DNA from: Chloroflexota bacterium
Lineage (GTDB): Bacteria > Chloroflexota > Dehalococcoidia > Lucifugimonadales > Lucifugimonadaceae
Direction of reading: 5' to 3'
DNA: 64,000 nt
NCBI GenBank assembly: GCA_027618835.1
Contig: JAQCHZ010000012.1
Span: forward strand, 16,227 to 80,226
Part shown: one piece after another, positions 34,775 through 44,465 of the stretch
Layout: each line of letters opens with the position of its first letter
Position numbering within the stretch: the first letter of the stretch is position 1
Program-made: the position numbers and the translations under genes
Notes under the pieces: generated by a model
Told to the model about the DNA's origin: nothing
What the model saw: only the letters and a program-made list of their open reading frames with translations
Databases searched by the model: none

Positions 34775-36484
34775 TTGACGCTCGATCGAAAATGGCAAAT
34801 TGCTGAACCACCCCCTCCCGGATTCCATTTAGACCTAGGATTTTTAGGTTCCGGCGTCCGAGGTTCGCTTCCGGCCCGTCTACTGTGGAATCGCGGCATA
34901 AGAACAGCTGCCGACGTAGCCGAGTACTTTTCCTCAGGCATGGAAGACTTTCTCGACCCGCTAAGTCTTCCTGACATGGGAATAGCCGTTGAACGTATCC
35001 ATACAGCGATCAAGAACGGCGAGACTATTGGAGTATTCGGCGATTTTGACGTTGACGGGCTAACTGGCACCGCCATCATGCTCAGGATCGTGAGATCGCT
35101 CGGCGGCAAAGCGATTCCTTATATTCCGAACAGGGAGACAGACGGTCACGGGCTATCGAATCAAGCTATCGATTCGTTCGCTAGTGCGGGTGTGACCCTC
35201 ATTACGACTGTCGATACCGGATCAACAGCTGTTGATGAAATCACCTACGCCAATTCTCTCGGAATCGAAACGGTTGTCACCGACCATCATCTGATAGAGA
35301 CAGAGCGTCCAAAAGCGATTGCTATCGTAAATCCTCATTTAGAATCGGAAGGATCTGAGAAGCAAGTCGACTACTCGGGAGCCGGAGTTGCGTTCAAGCT
35401 AGCGCAAGCTTTATCCGACGCTGCAGGTCGAGAATTTCCAGAAGAACTCCTCCCGCTTGCAGCACTCGGTACGATCGCAGACATCGTTCCTCTCGAATCA
35501 GAGAACCGAACACTAGTAAGAGAGGGTCTTCGAGTACTCGGGCAAACCGATCTGCCAGGACTACGTGCTCTATTGGACATTTCCCGAGCTCCCGGAGCTT
35601 CAGGTAGACCCACGTCTGAGTTGATTTCGTTCTACGTTGCACCTCGGCTAAACGCTCCAGGCCGAATGGGAGACGCAGAACCAAGTCTCCAAATTCTTTC
35701 GACTAATGATGTTTCGGAAGCACGTGCCCTCGCCGAACGGCTTGATGCCGACAACAACAAGCGTCGTTTGCTGAGCCAAGACGCTTGGGAACACGCGTCC
35801 ACGCAGTTCGACATCAATTCAGATGATTCGATCGTCGCGGTCAACTGCGATGGTTTCCCAATGGGGCTCTTAGGGCCGTTGGCTGGACGCCTTAATGAAC
35901 TCACGGGTAAACCGGCTATTGCATATCAATTGGTAAATGGCTTCGCACGTGCGTCATGCCGATCTAATACGGTTCTCGACCTTCACGCCGCCCTATCGAC
36001 ACATGCCGATAAATTCGAACGATTTGGCGGTCACGCCCGGGCAGCCGGTTTCTCGATCAAACACGAACTATTGCAAGATCTACTCGATGATCTTCGGAAA
36101 CATGCCGCGTGGGGTGCTTTAGGAGCGCCCGCCGTGCCAACACTCCACGCCGACGCAGAAGTGAGATTGGAAGACCTAACAGTCTCCACGTGGAACTTCG
36201 TTTCGGCAATGGAGCCGTTCGGAGAAGCCAACCGCGAGCCTGTGTTGGTAACTTACGGAGTAGTGCCACTGGACGTCCGTACGGTCGGTGTAGACGGAAA
36301 GCACTTGAAGATTAGCTTCAACGCTGACGGTCGTCGCGTCGAAGCCATAGGCTTCGGTCTTGGCGACCGAGCTCTGAGAACCGGAGCCGTCGACATCGTT
36401 TACCAACTCCGGACCGAAGTATGGCGCGGGAAGACCCGCCACCAACTTGGTCTTCGCGACATTCGACCCGCCGCCAGCAAATAG
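34775..36484 (+). CDS. recJ: Single-stranded-DNA-specific exonuclease RecJ
   Basis: 569 residues of the DHH superfamily. Motif I is DFDVDGLTG (Asp90, 92, 94), and the DHH motif is Asp170-His171-His172 (VTDHHLIE). The DHHA1 domain carries RFGGHARAAGFSI. RecJ degrades 5' ends of single-stranded DNA in recombination and mismatch repair; mutL is in the same window but far away. The start is TTG at 34775, favoured by a GAGGT eight bases upstream. It converges with lgt (41-base gap). Confidence 0.95.
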   Translation: MTLDRKWQIAEPPPPGFHLDLGFLGSGVRGSLPARLLWNRGIRTAADVAEYFSSGMEDFLDPLSLPDMGIAVERIHTAIKNGETIGVFGDFDVDGLTGTAIMLRIVRSLGGKAIPYIPNRETDGHGLSNQAIDSFASAGVTLITTVDTGSTAVDEITYANSLGIETVVTDHHLIETERPKAIAIVNPHLESEGSEKQVDYSGAGVAFKLAQALSDAAGREFPEELLPLAALGTIADIVPLESENRTLVREGLRVLGQTDLPGLRALLDISRAPGASGRPTSELISFYVAPRLNAPGRMGDAEPSLQILSTNDVSEARALAERLDADNNKRRLLSQDAWEHASTQFDINSDDSIVAVNCDGFPMGLLGPLAGRLNELTGKPAIAYQLVNGFARASCRSNTVLDLHAALSTHADKFERFGGHARAAGFSIKHELLQDLLDDLRKHAAWGALGAPAVPTLHADAEVRLEDLTVSTWNFVSAMEPFGEANREPVLVTYGVVPLDVRTVGVDGKHLKISFNADGRRVEAIGFGLGDRALRTGAVDIVYQLRTEVWRGKTRHQLGLRDIRPAASK

Positions 36485-36524
36485 GCAGCGCATTAATGAT
36501 GCTCACCATTACGGCGAGCCTTCA

Positions 36525-37415
36525 CTAACTCTTCGCCTGCTGTCGTTGGCGATCGCGCTTGCGACGGCTGGCACCACGATTATCCGCATTTGGATCGATG
36601 TCCAATCCAGAATCATCCCGGCGAACCTTCAGAATCATGAACGGGATCGTGAACGAGAGAACAGCTAGTGCGATCAGGTGAGCTTCCTGCAATCCCCAGA
36701 ATTTCACGTCGTCAAGTCGTAAGTACTGGATTGCGAACCGACCGACTGAATACCAGCTGATGTAGACCATCCAAATAGCACCAGCCGGCCGCAATTTGCC
36801 TTTTAGCTTGGTGATGACTAACAGACCAATCATGTTCCATATGATTTCGTACACAACCGTAGGGTGTACTGCGCGTTCGGGATCCCCGAAGAATCGCTCT
36901 GCACCTAATCGGGCCGGACTGCTTGGGTGTGTGAAATACCAACCCCAACCTGCATCCAACGCACGAGACCAGTGCTCACCGTTGATGATGTCGCCCACTC
37001 GGCCAATCGTTTGGCCAACTAACATCGCAGGGGCTGCAATGTCCATGTACTTGCCGACCGGAGCCTTAGCAAAATAAGCGTAGATCGAACCGGCGATCCA
37101 ACCACCGAGAATTCCGCCCCAAAGTCCGATTCCACCAGACCATATAGCCAGAATTCGTCCTGGGTCGTCACCGTATATTCCCCAGTTATCGAATACGTGG
37201 ACCAATCGAGCACCGACAATTCCGCCGAGGATGCCGAATATGGCGGTGTTGTAGACCTGATCTTGATTGAGATTACCTTTTAGCGCTGCTTTCCCGACCA
37301 TCCAGATCGCGGCGGCAACGCCCACGAAGCTTAGGAATCCGTGCCAGCTGAGCGAAAAGCTTCCACCGGCGATGATGTTGGGGTTGAACGGGATTTCGAT
37401 TGCTGCGATCGGCAT
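36525..37415 (-). CDS. lgt: Prolipoprotein diacylglyceryl transferase
   Basis: 296 residues with about seven membrane segments. The Lgt signature GRxGNxxNxE appears as GRVGDIINGEHWSRAL, and the neighbouring HPTVVYEIIW segment is typical. Lgt adds diacylglycerol to the lipobox cysteine of prelipoproteins at the membrane. Its substrates include the TlpA-like lipoprotein at 50796. The C terminus is a charged tail rich in Arg/Lys (RGASRRKRDRQRQQAKS), common in this family. ATG at 37415. Confidence 0.94.
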   Translation of the reverse strand: MPIAAIEIPFNPNIIAGGSFSLSWHGFLSFVGVAAAIWMVGKAALKGNLNQDQVYNTAIFGILGGIVGARLVHVFDNWGIYGDDPGRILAIWSGGIGLWGGILGGWIAGSIYAYFAKAPVGKYMDIAAPAMLVGQTIGRVGDIINGEHWSRALDAGWGWYFTHPSSPARLGAERFFGDPERAVHPTVVYEIIWNMIGLLVITKLKGKLRPAGAIWMVYISWYSVGRFAIQYLRLDDVKFWGLQEAHLIALAVLSFTIPFMILKVRRDDSGLDIDPNADNRGASRRKRDRQRQQAKS

Positions 37416-37680
37416 TTAGTGGTGCCTAAGTCTTTGATGCTGAAGTTTGACGTTAAAAATCATTCAGTAACTGAGATGTTCTATTCACGAATCAGATTCA
37501 CGATGATCTAACGAGTGTACGCGCTCAGATGATTCTAAGTTTCGCCCTTAGACGACGCAATCGACTTTATTGAAGAAAATCAATTACGACCAAACTCATC
37601 GTGTCTTGAATGTCAGTAATTCCGGACGACATTGAAATAGCGGCTTGGTTTCTCGTTCAAGTACAGTTGGAAAATCGTGA

Positions 37681-38619
37681 ATGCATATGTCTATCCTGAA
37701 AGCGTTCCAGTTGCTAGCTGAACTCGAAACATTCGTAAATTATCTTTCTGTCGATCGCGGTCATTCCGGCCATACGTTGTCGGCTTATCGAAACGATCTG
37801 AAATCGCTGCTCGAATTCCTCAGTACCAGTGAAAGTTCCGATCGACCAAAAACCTGGAAAGATGTCGTCGAATCCGACATCAGGAATTTTCTGGAAGATC
37901 TAGATGAGCGTGGATACGCCCCTTCGACCAAATCACGCAAGATTGCTTCTGCAAAATCGTTCTTCAAGTTTCTTAAAGAAGAACAAATTATCGAAGATAA
38001 TCCGCTCGTCGACGTTCGTCAGCCCCGAGCTGGCCAATCATTACCTAAGGCCTTGAGTATAGATCAGGTCGATCGATTGCTCGAAATGAGTTCTAAGGCG
38101 ACCACCGCCGAAGAGGCTCGTGATTCAGCGATGGTCGAACTCATGTACGCAGCCGGACTGCGTGTTTCTGAACTGGTCGGTCTAAATCTAAGAGATGTTG
38201 ATCTCGACACGGCCACCGTTCGCACAATTGGAAAAGGATCGAAAGAACGAATTATTCCGATTTACGACAGTGCAGTCGAATCAGTATCTGAGTACATCGC
38301 TCACTCGCGCCAGAAGCAGGTCCGACCCGGCACCGATACTCAAAATGCGCTGTTTTTGAATCGGCGTGGAGGTCGATTGACCCGACAGGCTTATTGGCTA
38401 AGACTGAATAAGCTTGCCATTAAGGCAGGAATATCGTCTAACATCAATCCACACATGCTGCGGCACAGTTTCGCCACTCACCTATTGCACGGCGGTGCGA
38501 GTCTGAGGCACGTTCAGGAGTTGCTTGGTCATTCGAGCATAGCGACGACTCAAATATATACTCACCTCACGAACGAACATGTTCGCAGCGAGTACGCAAG
38601 GGCTCACCCCCGAGCTTAA
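37681..38619 (+). CDS. XerC/XerD-family tyrosine recombinase
   Basis: 312 residues. Catalytic residues of the tyrosine recombinase family are Arg161 (YAAGLRVSEL), Lys185 (GKGSKER), His258 and Arg261 (HMLRHSF), His284 (LLGHSS) and Tyr293 (QIYTHL). The N-terminal SAM-like domain is intact. Chromosome-resident and in a housekeeping block with uvrC, so dimer resolution is the likeliest job. An integrase is less likely as no element borders are seen. The symbol is not given because XerC and XerD cannot be told apart. Alternate ATG at 37687. Confidence 0.93.
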   Translation: MHMSILKAFQLLAELETFVNYLSVDRGHSGHTLSAYRNDLKSLLEFLSTSESSDRPKTWKDVVESDIRNFLEDLDERGYAPSTKSRKIASAKSFFKFLKEEQIIEDNPLVDVRQPRAGQSLPKALSIDQVDRLLEMSSKATTAEEARDSAMVELMYAAGLRVSELVGLNLRDVDLDTATVRTIGKGSKERIIPIYDSAVESVSEYIAHSRQKQVRPGTDTQNALFLNRRGGRLTRQAYWLRLNKLAIKAGISSNINPHMLRHSFATHLLHGGASLRHVQELLGHSSIATTQIYTHLTNEHVRSEYARAHPRA

Positions 38620-38639
38620 TTAGGTTATCGGAGGTCGTA

Positions 38640-39398
38640 TTGACTGTAATAACGATTGAAGGACGACTCGGTGCAGGCGGTCCTGATCTGGGTCGCATGG
38701 TTGCCGAAGAGATGGACCTCGATTTCGTAGATCGGCTCATGTTGGCTGATATTGCGAAAAAAATCGGAGCCACGGTGACTGCTCTAGCCGATCAAGAAAG
38801 CCGTGTACCGTCACTCGCCGATCGCTTCGCCCAATCTATACAGCGCATGCTTCATCGTTCCGCAATTGCGGGAATGGGTGGCGATCCATATTTTGGACCC
38901 GGAATTGAGCAATTACTGGCTCGCCCCTATTCTGAAATGGAAGAAGCTCCGCACACCAGCGCAGAAGAAGTCGACGAGCAACATTTCATTGACACCGCAA
39001 GGGAAGTAATCACCGATCTCGCCGCAATCGGAAACGTAGTATTACTCGGCAGAGGAGGTGCGGCAATTCTTCACGACAACCCAACTGTGTTGCGAGTTGG
39101 AGTTATCGCCAAGATGGAAGATCGGATTGCCCGCGTTCAGAAACAGATGCGATTCGAGTCGCCAGAACAGGCGGAAACACTGATTGAACACACAGATTTG
39201 GCCCAACATCGCTACTTTGAGCGTGCATTTGATTCGAGCCCTATCGATCCATTCTTGTATCATTTCATATGGAACACTTCCGACGTCTCGCTTGAGTACG
39301 CTAGCCAAGTCACTGTCGACGCCGCAAAAGTGATGTCCGAAAATGGTTTGAAATGGGCAGAATCTATTTTCGCTCAATCTGAACTCACATCCGAATAA
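38640..39398 (+). CDS. Cytidylate kinase-like (Cytidylate_kin2) family protein
   Basis: 252 residues. The N-terminal EGRLGAGGPDLG is the P-loop in the variant form of this family, which lacks the usual lysine. LGRGGAAIL is a second conserved segment (about residues 136-144), and FVDRLML corresponds to the family FYDREL motif. It begins with TTG at 38640 after a strong GGAGG. The family is annotated as kinase-like from fold; the activity is not established. Cotranscription with the Xer gene is likely (20-base gap). Confidence 0.85.
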   Translation: MTVITIEGRLGAGGPDLGRMVAEEMDLDFVDRLMLADIAKKIGATVTALADQESRVPSLADRFAQSIQRMLHRSAIAGMGGDPYFGPGIEQLLARPYSEMEEAPHTSAEEVDEQHFIDTAREVITDLAAIGNVVLLGRGGAAILHDNPTVLRVGVIAKMEDRIARVQKQMRFESPEQAETLIEHTDLAQHRYFERAFDSSPIDPFLYHFIWNTSDVSLEYASQVTVDAAKVMSENGLKWAESIFAQSELTSE

Positions 39399-39425
39399 GC
39401 TATCTAAGTCCTCTCCACGAGTTAA

Positions 39426-39704
39426 ATGCCAAAAAATACCCGAAAAAACCGCAGATCCACAAAGCCGAATGTATTTGTACAGTCGCAGCAACCTGAAGAC
39501 GCAGTTGATGACGGCGCAGTAGCGGCCGAGTCTTCGTCATCTGAGGGTACCCCACGAGTTCGCGCACGAGTCCAACGGACATCACAACGAGCCAGCGTGC
39601 GATCCGAGATCTACACACGATCGCTCTCAGCTGAACTCAAGAAAATGGGTGCGCTTTCAGGTGCAGTCGTTCTCGTGCTCGTGGTTCTTACCTTCGCTAT
39701 CTAG
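39426..39704 (+). CDS. Small predicted membrane-anchored protein
   Basis: 92 residues, family not recognised. The N-terminal ~75 residues are polar, strongly basic at the start (MPKNTRKNRRSTKPN) and Ser/Glu-rich in the middle. The last ~20 residues form one hydrophobic helix (GALSGAVVLVLVVLTFAI), so it should be tail-anchored with the basic part in the cytoplasm. It is 27 bases after the cytidylate-kinase-like gene and before two hairpins. Confidence 0.65.
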   Translation: MPKNTRKNRRSTKPNVFVQSQQPEDAVDDGAVAAESSSSEGTPRVRARVQRTSQRASVRSEIYTRSLSAELKKMGALSGAVVLVLVVLTFAI

Positions 39705-39764
39705 TTTAGAAATATCGGGCTTGTTGTTCCAATTCGTTGGCAACGAACCCGGCTTTCTAAACTA
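39702..39764. repeat. Long inverted repeat after the small membrane protein gene
   Basis: TAGTTTAGAAA (39702-39712) and TTTCTAAACTA (39754-39764) are perfect 11-base arms with a partly complementary interior (CGGGCTTGTTG with CGAACCCGG). It starts at the stop codon of the small gene. No T tract follows, so it may be a stabilising 3' hairpin or part of a tandem terminator. Confidence 0.55.
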
Positions 39765-39785
39765 AATAATGGGTTACTTGAGATA

Positions 39786-39826
39786 GCCGTCCTCGACTGA
39801 AAAGGTCAAGGACGGCCTGTTTTTAT
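39786..39826 (+). terminator. Rho-independent terminator directly before uvrC
   Basis: GCCGTCCTCGACT and AGGTCAAGGACGGC pair around a short A-rich loop and are followed by CTGTTTTTAT. The T tract ends at or next to the uvrC start at 39828. Strong stem, good T tract. Confidence 0.85.
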
Positions 39827-39827
39827 A

Positions 39828-41669
39828 TTGCCAGCAGAACCACGAAAATTTTTGACACGACTCGCAGCGGTTCCTCTGAAACCAGGGGTGTACATTTACC
39901 GCGACTCGGAAGCAAATGTTCTCTACGTCGGCAAGTCGGCATCACTTCGTAACCGGCTCCGCTCTTACTTCGGATCCAAAAATAATCTGGATGCGAAGAC
40001 CACTGAGCTTGTTTCCAGAATTGCCGATTTTGAGTTCATCGTCACCGAGTCTGAGCAAGAAGCACTCCTGCTTGAAAACTCGCTGATTAAGAAGCACAAA
40101 CCTCGCTTCAACGTCCGGCTCAAAGACGATAAGACCTACCCGTACATCAAGGTCGATCTTGCAGAAGAATTTCCTCGCGTTTACGTAACAAGGCGAACTG
40201 CAAACGACGGCGCAAAATATTTCGGTCCGTTTGCGTCAGCCGGTAGTGTGAGAAAAACACTCGATCTTCTCAAGCGACTCTTCCCCTATCGTTCCTGCAC
40301 AAAGGCGATCACCGGCACGGATGATCGTCCATGCCTTGAATTTCACATCAAACGCTGTGTCGCTCCCTGCACGGGGTATGCCTCAAAGCTCGACTACTCC
40401 AAGGTGATCGATCAGGTTCTAATGTTTCTGGAAGGAAACACTAAAGAGGTCGTATCCGAACTAGAGTCAGCGATGCTTGAAGCTTCGGATCAACTTGAAT
40501 TCGAGAGAGCTGGAGCGCTTCGAGATCGCCTCAAAGCAATCGAGCGCGTTTACGAAGGGCAAAAAGTTGTCGGACTGGGTCGAGAAAATCTTGACGTGAT
40601 CGGCGCTGCATATGGCGGAGAAGAAGCTTGGGTCGAGATTTTCTTCGTGCGCCAAGGAAACCTGATCGGCCGTGATCACTTCACGATGAGCGGGACCCGA
40701 GATGAAACTGGGAGCGAAATCATTGCACGGTTCATCGAGCAGTTCTATTCGTCGGCGTCACACGTGCCGAGACGAATCCTCATCCCTGAAACAATTAATC
40801 GCGCTGAAACCATCAACGAGTGGCTGGAATCCCGCCGAGACGGACCTGTAGAGATAGCGATTCCACAACGCGGTCCTAAACGCCGGTTGCTCAAGATGGT
40901 GAGCGACAATGCCGAACAAGGGTTTGAACAGCTGAAGCTGAAGTGGATTGCAGACACAACCCGCATGGAATCAGCTATGTCTGAACTTCAAGAGCAGTTG
41001 AACCTGCCCACCCTACCCCAGCGAATCGAGTGCTACGACATATCCCACATTCAGGGAACCAACACAGTTGCCAGCATGTCGGTATTCCAAGATGGAGCGC
41101 CTCTTTCGTCCGACTATCGACGATTCAAGATCAAATCACACGATCGTAATGATGACTTCGCGTCTATGAAAGAAGTCCTAACTCGTCGATTTAAACGCCT
41201 GAAGAACGCGAGAGAAGGCGGAGAAGAAAACGCCAGCTTTGCCGCCTCACCCGATCTCGTATTGATCGACGGCGGAAAAGGTCAACTTTCCTCTGCGGTA
41301 GAAGCAATGTTGTTTCTCGGACTGCAAGATATCCAACTGGCTTCAATTGCAAAACGTGAAGAAGAGATTTTTCTTCCTGATGCTGCTGAACCCGTAATAA
41401 TGCCTAGGAACTCTCAGGGCTTGTTTTTACTGCAACGAGCTCGGGACGAGGCTCACAGATTTGCAATTACGTTCCATCGCAACCTTCGAGGTAAGGCGTC
41501 AGTAAAATCCGCTCTCGACAGTGTCCCCGGCATCGGGCCAAAACGGCGTAAGATGCTGATTCGAACTTTCGGTTCAGTAAAGGGAATTCGTGAAGCATCT
41601 GAAGAGCAGATTGCGGCTTCGCCTGGAATGACCGAAAAAACGGCCCGCCAGCTCAAAGAACACCTTTAG
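39828..41669 (+). CDS. uvrC: UvrABC excinuclease subunit C
   Basis: 613 residues, full length. The GIY-YIG nuclease domain is at the N terminus (PGVYIYRDSEANVLYVGKS), then the UVR motif region, the C-terminal RNase H-like endonuclease with LVLIDGGKGQ, and a helix-hairpin-helix end (VPGIGPKRRKML). UvrC makes both incisions in nucleotide excision repair. The TTG start at 39828 abuts a terminator and lacks a ribosome-binding site, so the transcript may be leaderless or start inside the terminator T tract. A later in-frame TTG in the KFLTRL segment would delete conserved residues little. Confidence 0.95.
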   Translation: MPAEPRKFLTRLAAVPLKPGVYIYRDSEANVLYVGKSASLRNRLRSYFGSKNNLDAKTTELVSRIADFEFIVTESEQEALLLENSLIKKHKPRFNVRLKDDKTYPYIKVDLAEEFPRVYVTRRTANDGAKYFGPFASAGSVRKTLDLLKRLFPYRSCTKAITGTDDRPCLEFHIKRCVAPCTGYASKLDYSKVIDQVLMFLEGNTKEVVSELESAMLEASDQLEFERAGALRDRLKAIERVYEGQKVVGLGRENLDVIGAAYGGEEAWVEIFFVRQGNLIGRDHFTMSGTRDETGSEIIARFIEQFYSSASHVPRRILIPETINRAETINEWLESRRDGPVEIAIPQRGPKRRLLKMVSDNAEQGFEQLKLKWIADTTRMESAMSELQEQLNLPTLPQRIECYDISHIQGTNTVASMSVFQDGAPLSSDYRRFKIKSHDRNDDFASMKEVLTRRFKRLKNAREGGEENASFAASPDLVLIDGGKGQLSSAVEAMLFLGLQDIQLASIAKREEEIFLPDAAEPVIMPRNSQGLFLLQRARDEAHRFAITFHRNLRGKASVKSALDSVPGIGPKRRKMLIRTFGSVKGIREASEEQIAASPGMTEKTARQLKEHL

Positions 41670-41675
41670 GCCTCA

Positions 41676-42641
41676 ATGCAAGCACTTTCATTCCCCGGTT
41701 ACGGTCGCGTCGAAATCATCGAAATCCCTCGACCTGCTCTACGTGAGCCAACTGATGCGATTGTATTAGTGACAACTGCAGCAATCGGACCTTGGGATAT
41801 CGAACGATTCTTCAGCGTTGGCGAAGAAAGTGTCGTGCCTGGCGGTGAATTCGCTGGATTGGTAGTGGAGACAGGTTCAGAAGTTACGACGGTTGAACTA
41901 GACGATCTCGTATCAAACACAGTTCGTCATCTCAGCTCGAACCGTACCAATCAGCTGTTTGGCTCTTCGTCCTTGCCGGGAGGACACGCAGAATATGTTC
42001 GAGTCCCCAACGCCGACGCCACGCTCACAAAAATCGCCGCATCGGGCGAAGAACGTGCTGTGCTCGCCGGTGGCACTGCTGGTCTTGGCGTAAACGTTGC
42101 CGCAGCCGCTATCAGCGAATCGCCCGAAGGCTCATACGCAGTCGTTGGATGCGATCCAATTGGAATGACTGCGTTGATCACCCTGAAAAACGCCGGCAAC
42201 TCCAAACAGATTATCGCTATTGAAGATCACACTGCCCGACGGACGCTTGCTTCAGGATTCGCTTCTCAAGCACTAAACAGCAACGACACACTTCCGCTCG
42301 AGCAAATGGACATTGTGATAATCGGATCCATTCAAGAAGCTCCGAAATTCGAAACTGCCGTCAGTCTGGTTCGCCCCGGCGGCTACATTATTTTTTCTGA
42401 ACCCTACGGTCCGATAAGAACGACCGAATCCGGTGTGGCACTGCCGGGTGGCGTTACGTTATCGGCCGCCGCTTGGCCTACGAACGAAGATGCTAAAAAG
42501 ATCATCACAGCAATGCAGATCAAGCGATTAGATCTCACGCCAATCGTTTCGCACGTAATTCCACTCGATCAAGCCCAAGAAGCCTACGAAGCCGCTGCCG
42601 GCCCCGGACAGGGCGTTCAAAAGGTGCTGTTGAAGCCGTAG
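41676..42641 (+). CDS. MDR-family dehydrogenase lacking zinc sites
   Basis: 321-residue medium-chain dehydrogenase. The catalytic Cys position is replaced (AAIGPWDIERF), and no structural Cys cluster is present, as in quinone reductase or enoyl reductase-like MDR proteins. The usual GHE zinc region appears as GGEFAGLVV. The Rossmann region AVVGCDPIGM and the C-terminal EAYEAAAGPGQGVQKVLLKP are typical. It follows uvrC by six bases, so the two are coupled. Substrate unknown. Confidence 0.82.
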   Translation: MQALSFPGYGRVEIIEIPRPALREPTDAIVLVTTAAIGPWDIERFFSVGEESVVPGGEFAGLVVETGSEVTTVELDDLVSNTVRHLSSNRTNQLFGSSSLPGGHAEYVRVPNADATLTKIAASGEERAVLAGGTAGLGVNVAAAAISESPEGSYAVVGCDPIGMTALITLKNAGNSKQIIAIEDHTARRTLASGFASQALNSNDTLPLEQMDIVIIGSIQEAPKFETAVSLVRPGGYIIFSEPYGPIRTTESGVALPGGVTLSAAAWPTNEDAKKIITAMQIKRLDLTPIVSHVIPLDQAQEAYEAAAGPGQGVQKVLLKP

Positions 42642-42669
42642 AGCCATCAGCATGCGATTTCGCAGATTC

Positions 42670-43479
42670 CTATTTGCGTCTTTGTGATGACCCAGAGAAA
42701 TCTCTAGGAACGGCGGGGGTAGCTCGCCCTTCTGCCGCATCGATAGCCGCAACCAACTGTCTCCTAGCCCACAGAACGGTTAAAGCTGCATCTAAGTTCG
42801 TGAGGGTTTCAGGAAGCGATAGCTTGCCATCAGGCAAGCCAAGTTCGATGCGGTTGCCGATCACGATATCCCACGTCGGTTCGCCTGCAATCGGTGCGCT
42901 ACTCGAGGCATTGGTGGCAAACACAGGATCACGGCTGCCCATTTCTGGTCGAACCGGAGCCGCATATCGAGCCTCAGTACCGGTTGGGGTCTCGGACTCA
43001 GCGGTTGGAGCTGTCTGATTTTTAGGCAAGTACGGTCGAGCTTCGCTAAATATCCGATCAATCAGCGCCAACCGGCGAGCAACCTCGGTTCTGTTAGCTC
43101 CGGAAAGTTCTTCTAACAAAACAGCGAATCGATCTGCGGCGTATGGCTGGTCCCCAAGACGAGTCGACATTTCAGTAAACAGTACGACGTTACGTGCCAG
43201 CTGAATTCGAGCATCTTCGCTCTCTTTGGCTGAGAGAGGCGTTACAGCGCGTAAACCATCCCTTGTTACTCGAACCCGGCTTCGACCGCCTGCTACACCC
43301 CACATGCGCAGAGCACCCAAACGAGCGGAGAACGCTCCGCCACGCTCTGACATTCCGAGCGATCGAGCTAATCCTTGCCGAGAAACCTCGCCCGCAAATT
43401 CACGAGCGATCTTTTGACCAAGTTCGATGCTTTCGACGAGCCCAATCTCAGGGAACTCGTAATCACCTAGTTTTGCCAT
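42670..43479 (-). CDS. Protein of unknown function with winged-helix-like N terminus
   Basis: The open frame reaches 43539, but I favour ATG 43479 (MAKLGDYEFPE), giving 269 residues. The N-terminal ~90 residues look like a helix-turn-helix followed by a wing (FAGEVSRQGLARSLGM, MWGVAGGRSRVRVTRDG). The middle is helical (FAVLLEELSGANRTEVARRLALID). A Pro/Thr/Ser/Glu-rich linker (about 155-200) follows, then a C-terminal helical segment. Family not recognised. It has no partner gene on its strand. Confidence 0.65.
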   Translation of the reverse strand: MAKLGDYEFPEIGLVESIELGQKIAREFAGEVSRQGLARSLGMSERGGAFSARLGALRMWGVAGGRSRVRVTRDGLRAVTPLSAKESEDARIQLARNVVLFTEMSTRLGDQPYAADRFAVLLEELSGANRTEVARRLALIDRIFSEARPYLPKNQTAPTAESETPTGTEARYAAPVRPEMGSRDPVFATNASSSAPIAGEPTWDIVIGNRIELGLPDGKLSLPETLTNLDAALTVLWARRQLVAAIDAAEGRATPAVPRDFSGSSQRRK

Positions 43480-43539
43480 CTGAATAAGCCTTATTACAAT
43501 GTTGAACACACTGGATTGACCGCACAGGCGCTTGAGCAC

Positions 43540-44350
43540 ACAGAGATGACTTCATGCCAACACAGAGCCCTTCCACACCCCTCGCGACCAAACGAATTAA
43601 ATGCACCACCGGCGTTTTCCTGGTGTTTACGCCGCTATATATTTCATTGCGCCGTATGTTACGCTAACTTACCGCCGCTCCACAAGCAAATTAGGAGCGC
43701 ATTGTGCGTTGATGGCTCTTGGTACCTGTTGTAGTGTTGATCTCAGTTTGGTTCCCTGCCCTGCTGTCATTGCAATTACCAGTCATAAAGAGCATTTACG
43801 AAGCTAGGCGGCGTGTACGGCGAACCATCTGCGGCTAAAACATAGTTTTCCAAGGTTGAGCAGGTCAATTGCAGTTCCTTATTGGTGATCATGCAGCGTA
43901 AATACTGCTCGCTACCGGCACTCCGTTTTGACGAGCTGGCTCAACTTCTGTCAGTCGGAACAAATCTTCACAATCAACATCAAGTTTTTCTGCGTAACTT
44001 GTGGCCGTACGATTTACCCCTGGATCGCTCGATACTCGTTGCGCGAGGGATCTCTGGGTGCTTCGGGCAATTACTCTCTGATTAGCCTCATTTCAGCGGC
44101 CAGCAGCGCAAAGTTTTCAATGCCAAAATATGCGCCGCTATATCGATCGCAGTTAGGCTCGCTTTTTGTGCAGATAGAAAACGATTTGCGCCGATCATAG
44201 AGCGGCGTAGTTTGGTACGAATCACCAGAGTGTTTAGCGTTATGTTTTGCATGTAATCTGGGTGTAAGAAATGGGTTTTTGAACTCAAACGAACACCGAC
44301 TGTTTTTTTGCCGATTTTCCGGCGCAGGGCCGCCATTTGGAGAGTTTCAG
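43540..44350. other. Gene-free stretch
   Basis: About 800 bases between the winged-helix gene and the slipin terminator. Only short, low-support open frames are found (for example 43882-44085 and 43928-44200 on the plus strand), with no family resemblance. Codon pattern and lack of ribosome-binding sites argue against genes. It could hold degraded coding sequence. Confidence 0.4.
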
Positions 44351-44395
44351 GCAAAAAAAATAGCCGGGCTCAGTAAATTCTGAACCCGGCTATTT
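44351..44395 (-). terminator. Rho-independent terminator of the nfeD-slipin operon
   Basis: Minus-strand stem AAATAGCCGGGTTCAG with CTGAGCCCGGCTATTT (one wobble) and a six-base loop is followed by a run of eight T. It lies 70 bases after the slipin stop. Confidence 0.92.
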
Positions 44396-44465
44396 GGAGC
44401 AAATTACAAGTCGATTATTTATCTAATTTCCGACTTGGAATTCGGCTCCGATGTGATTCGGTTTA

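Noticed and set aside
43882..44200. Two overlapping plus-strand open frames of 67 and 90 residues
   Set aside because: No ribosome-binding site, no family resemblance, and they exclude each other; more likely random or degraded sequence.
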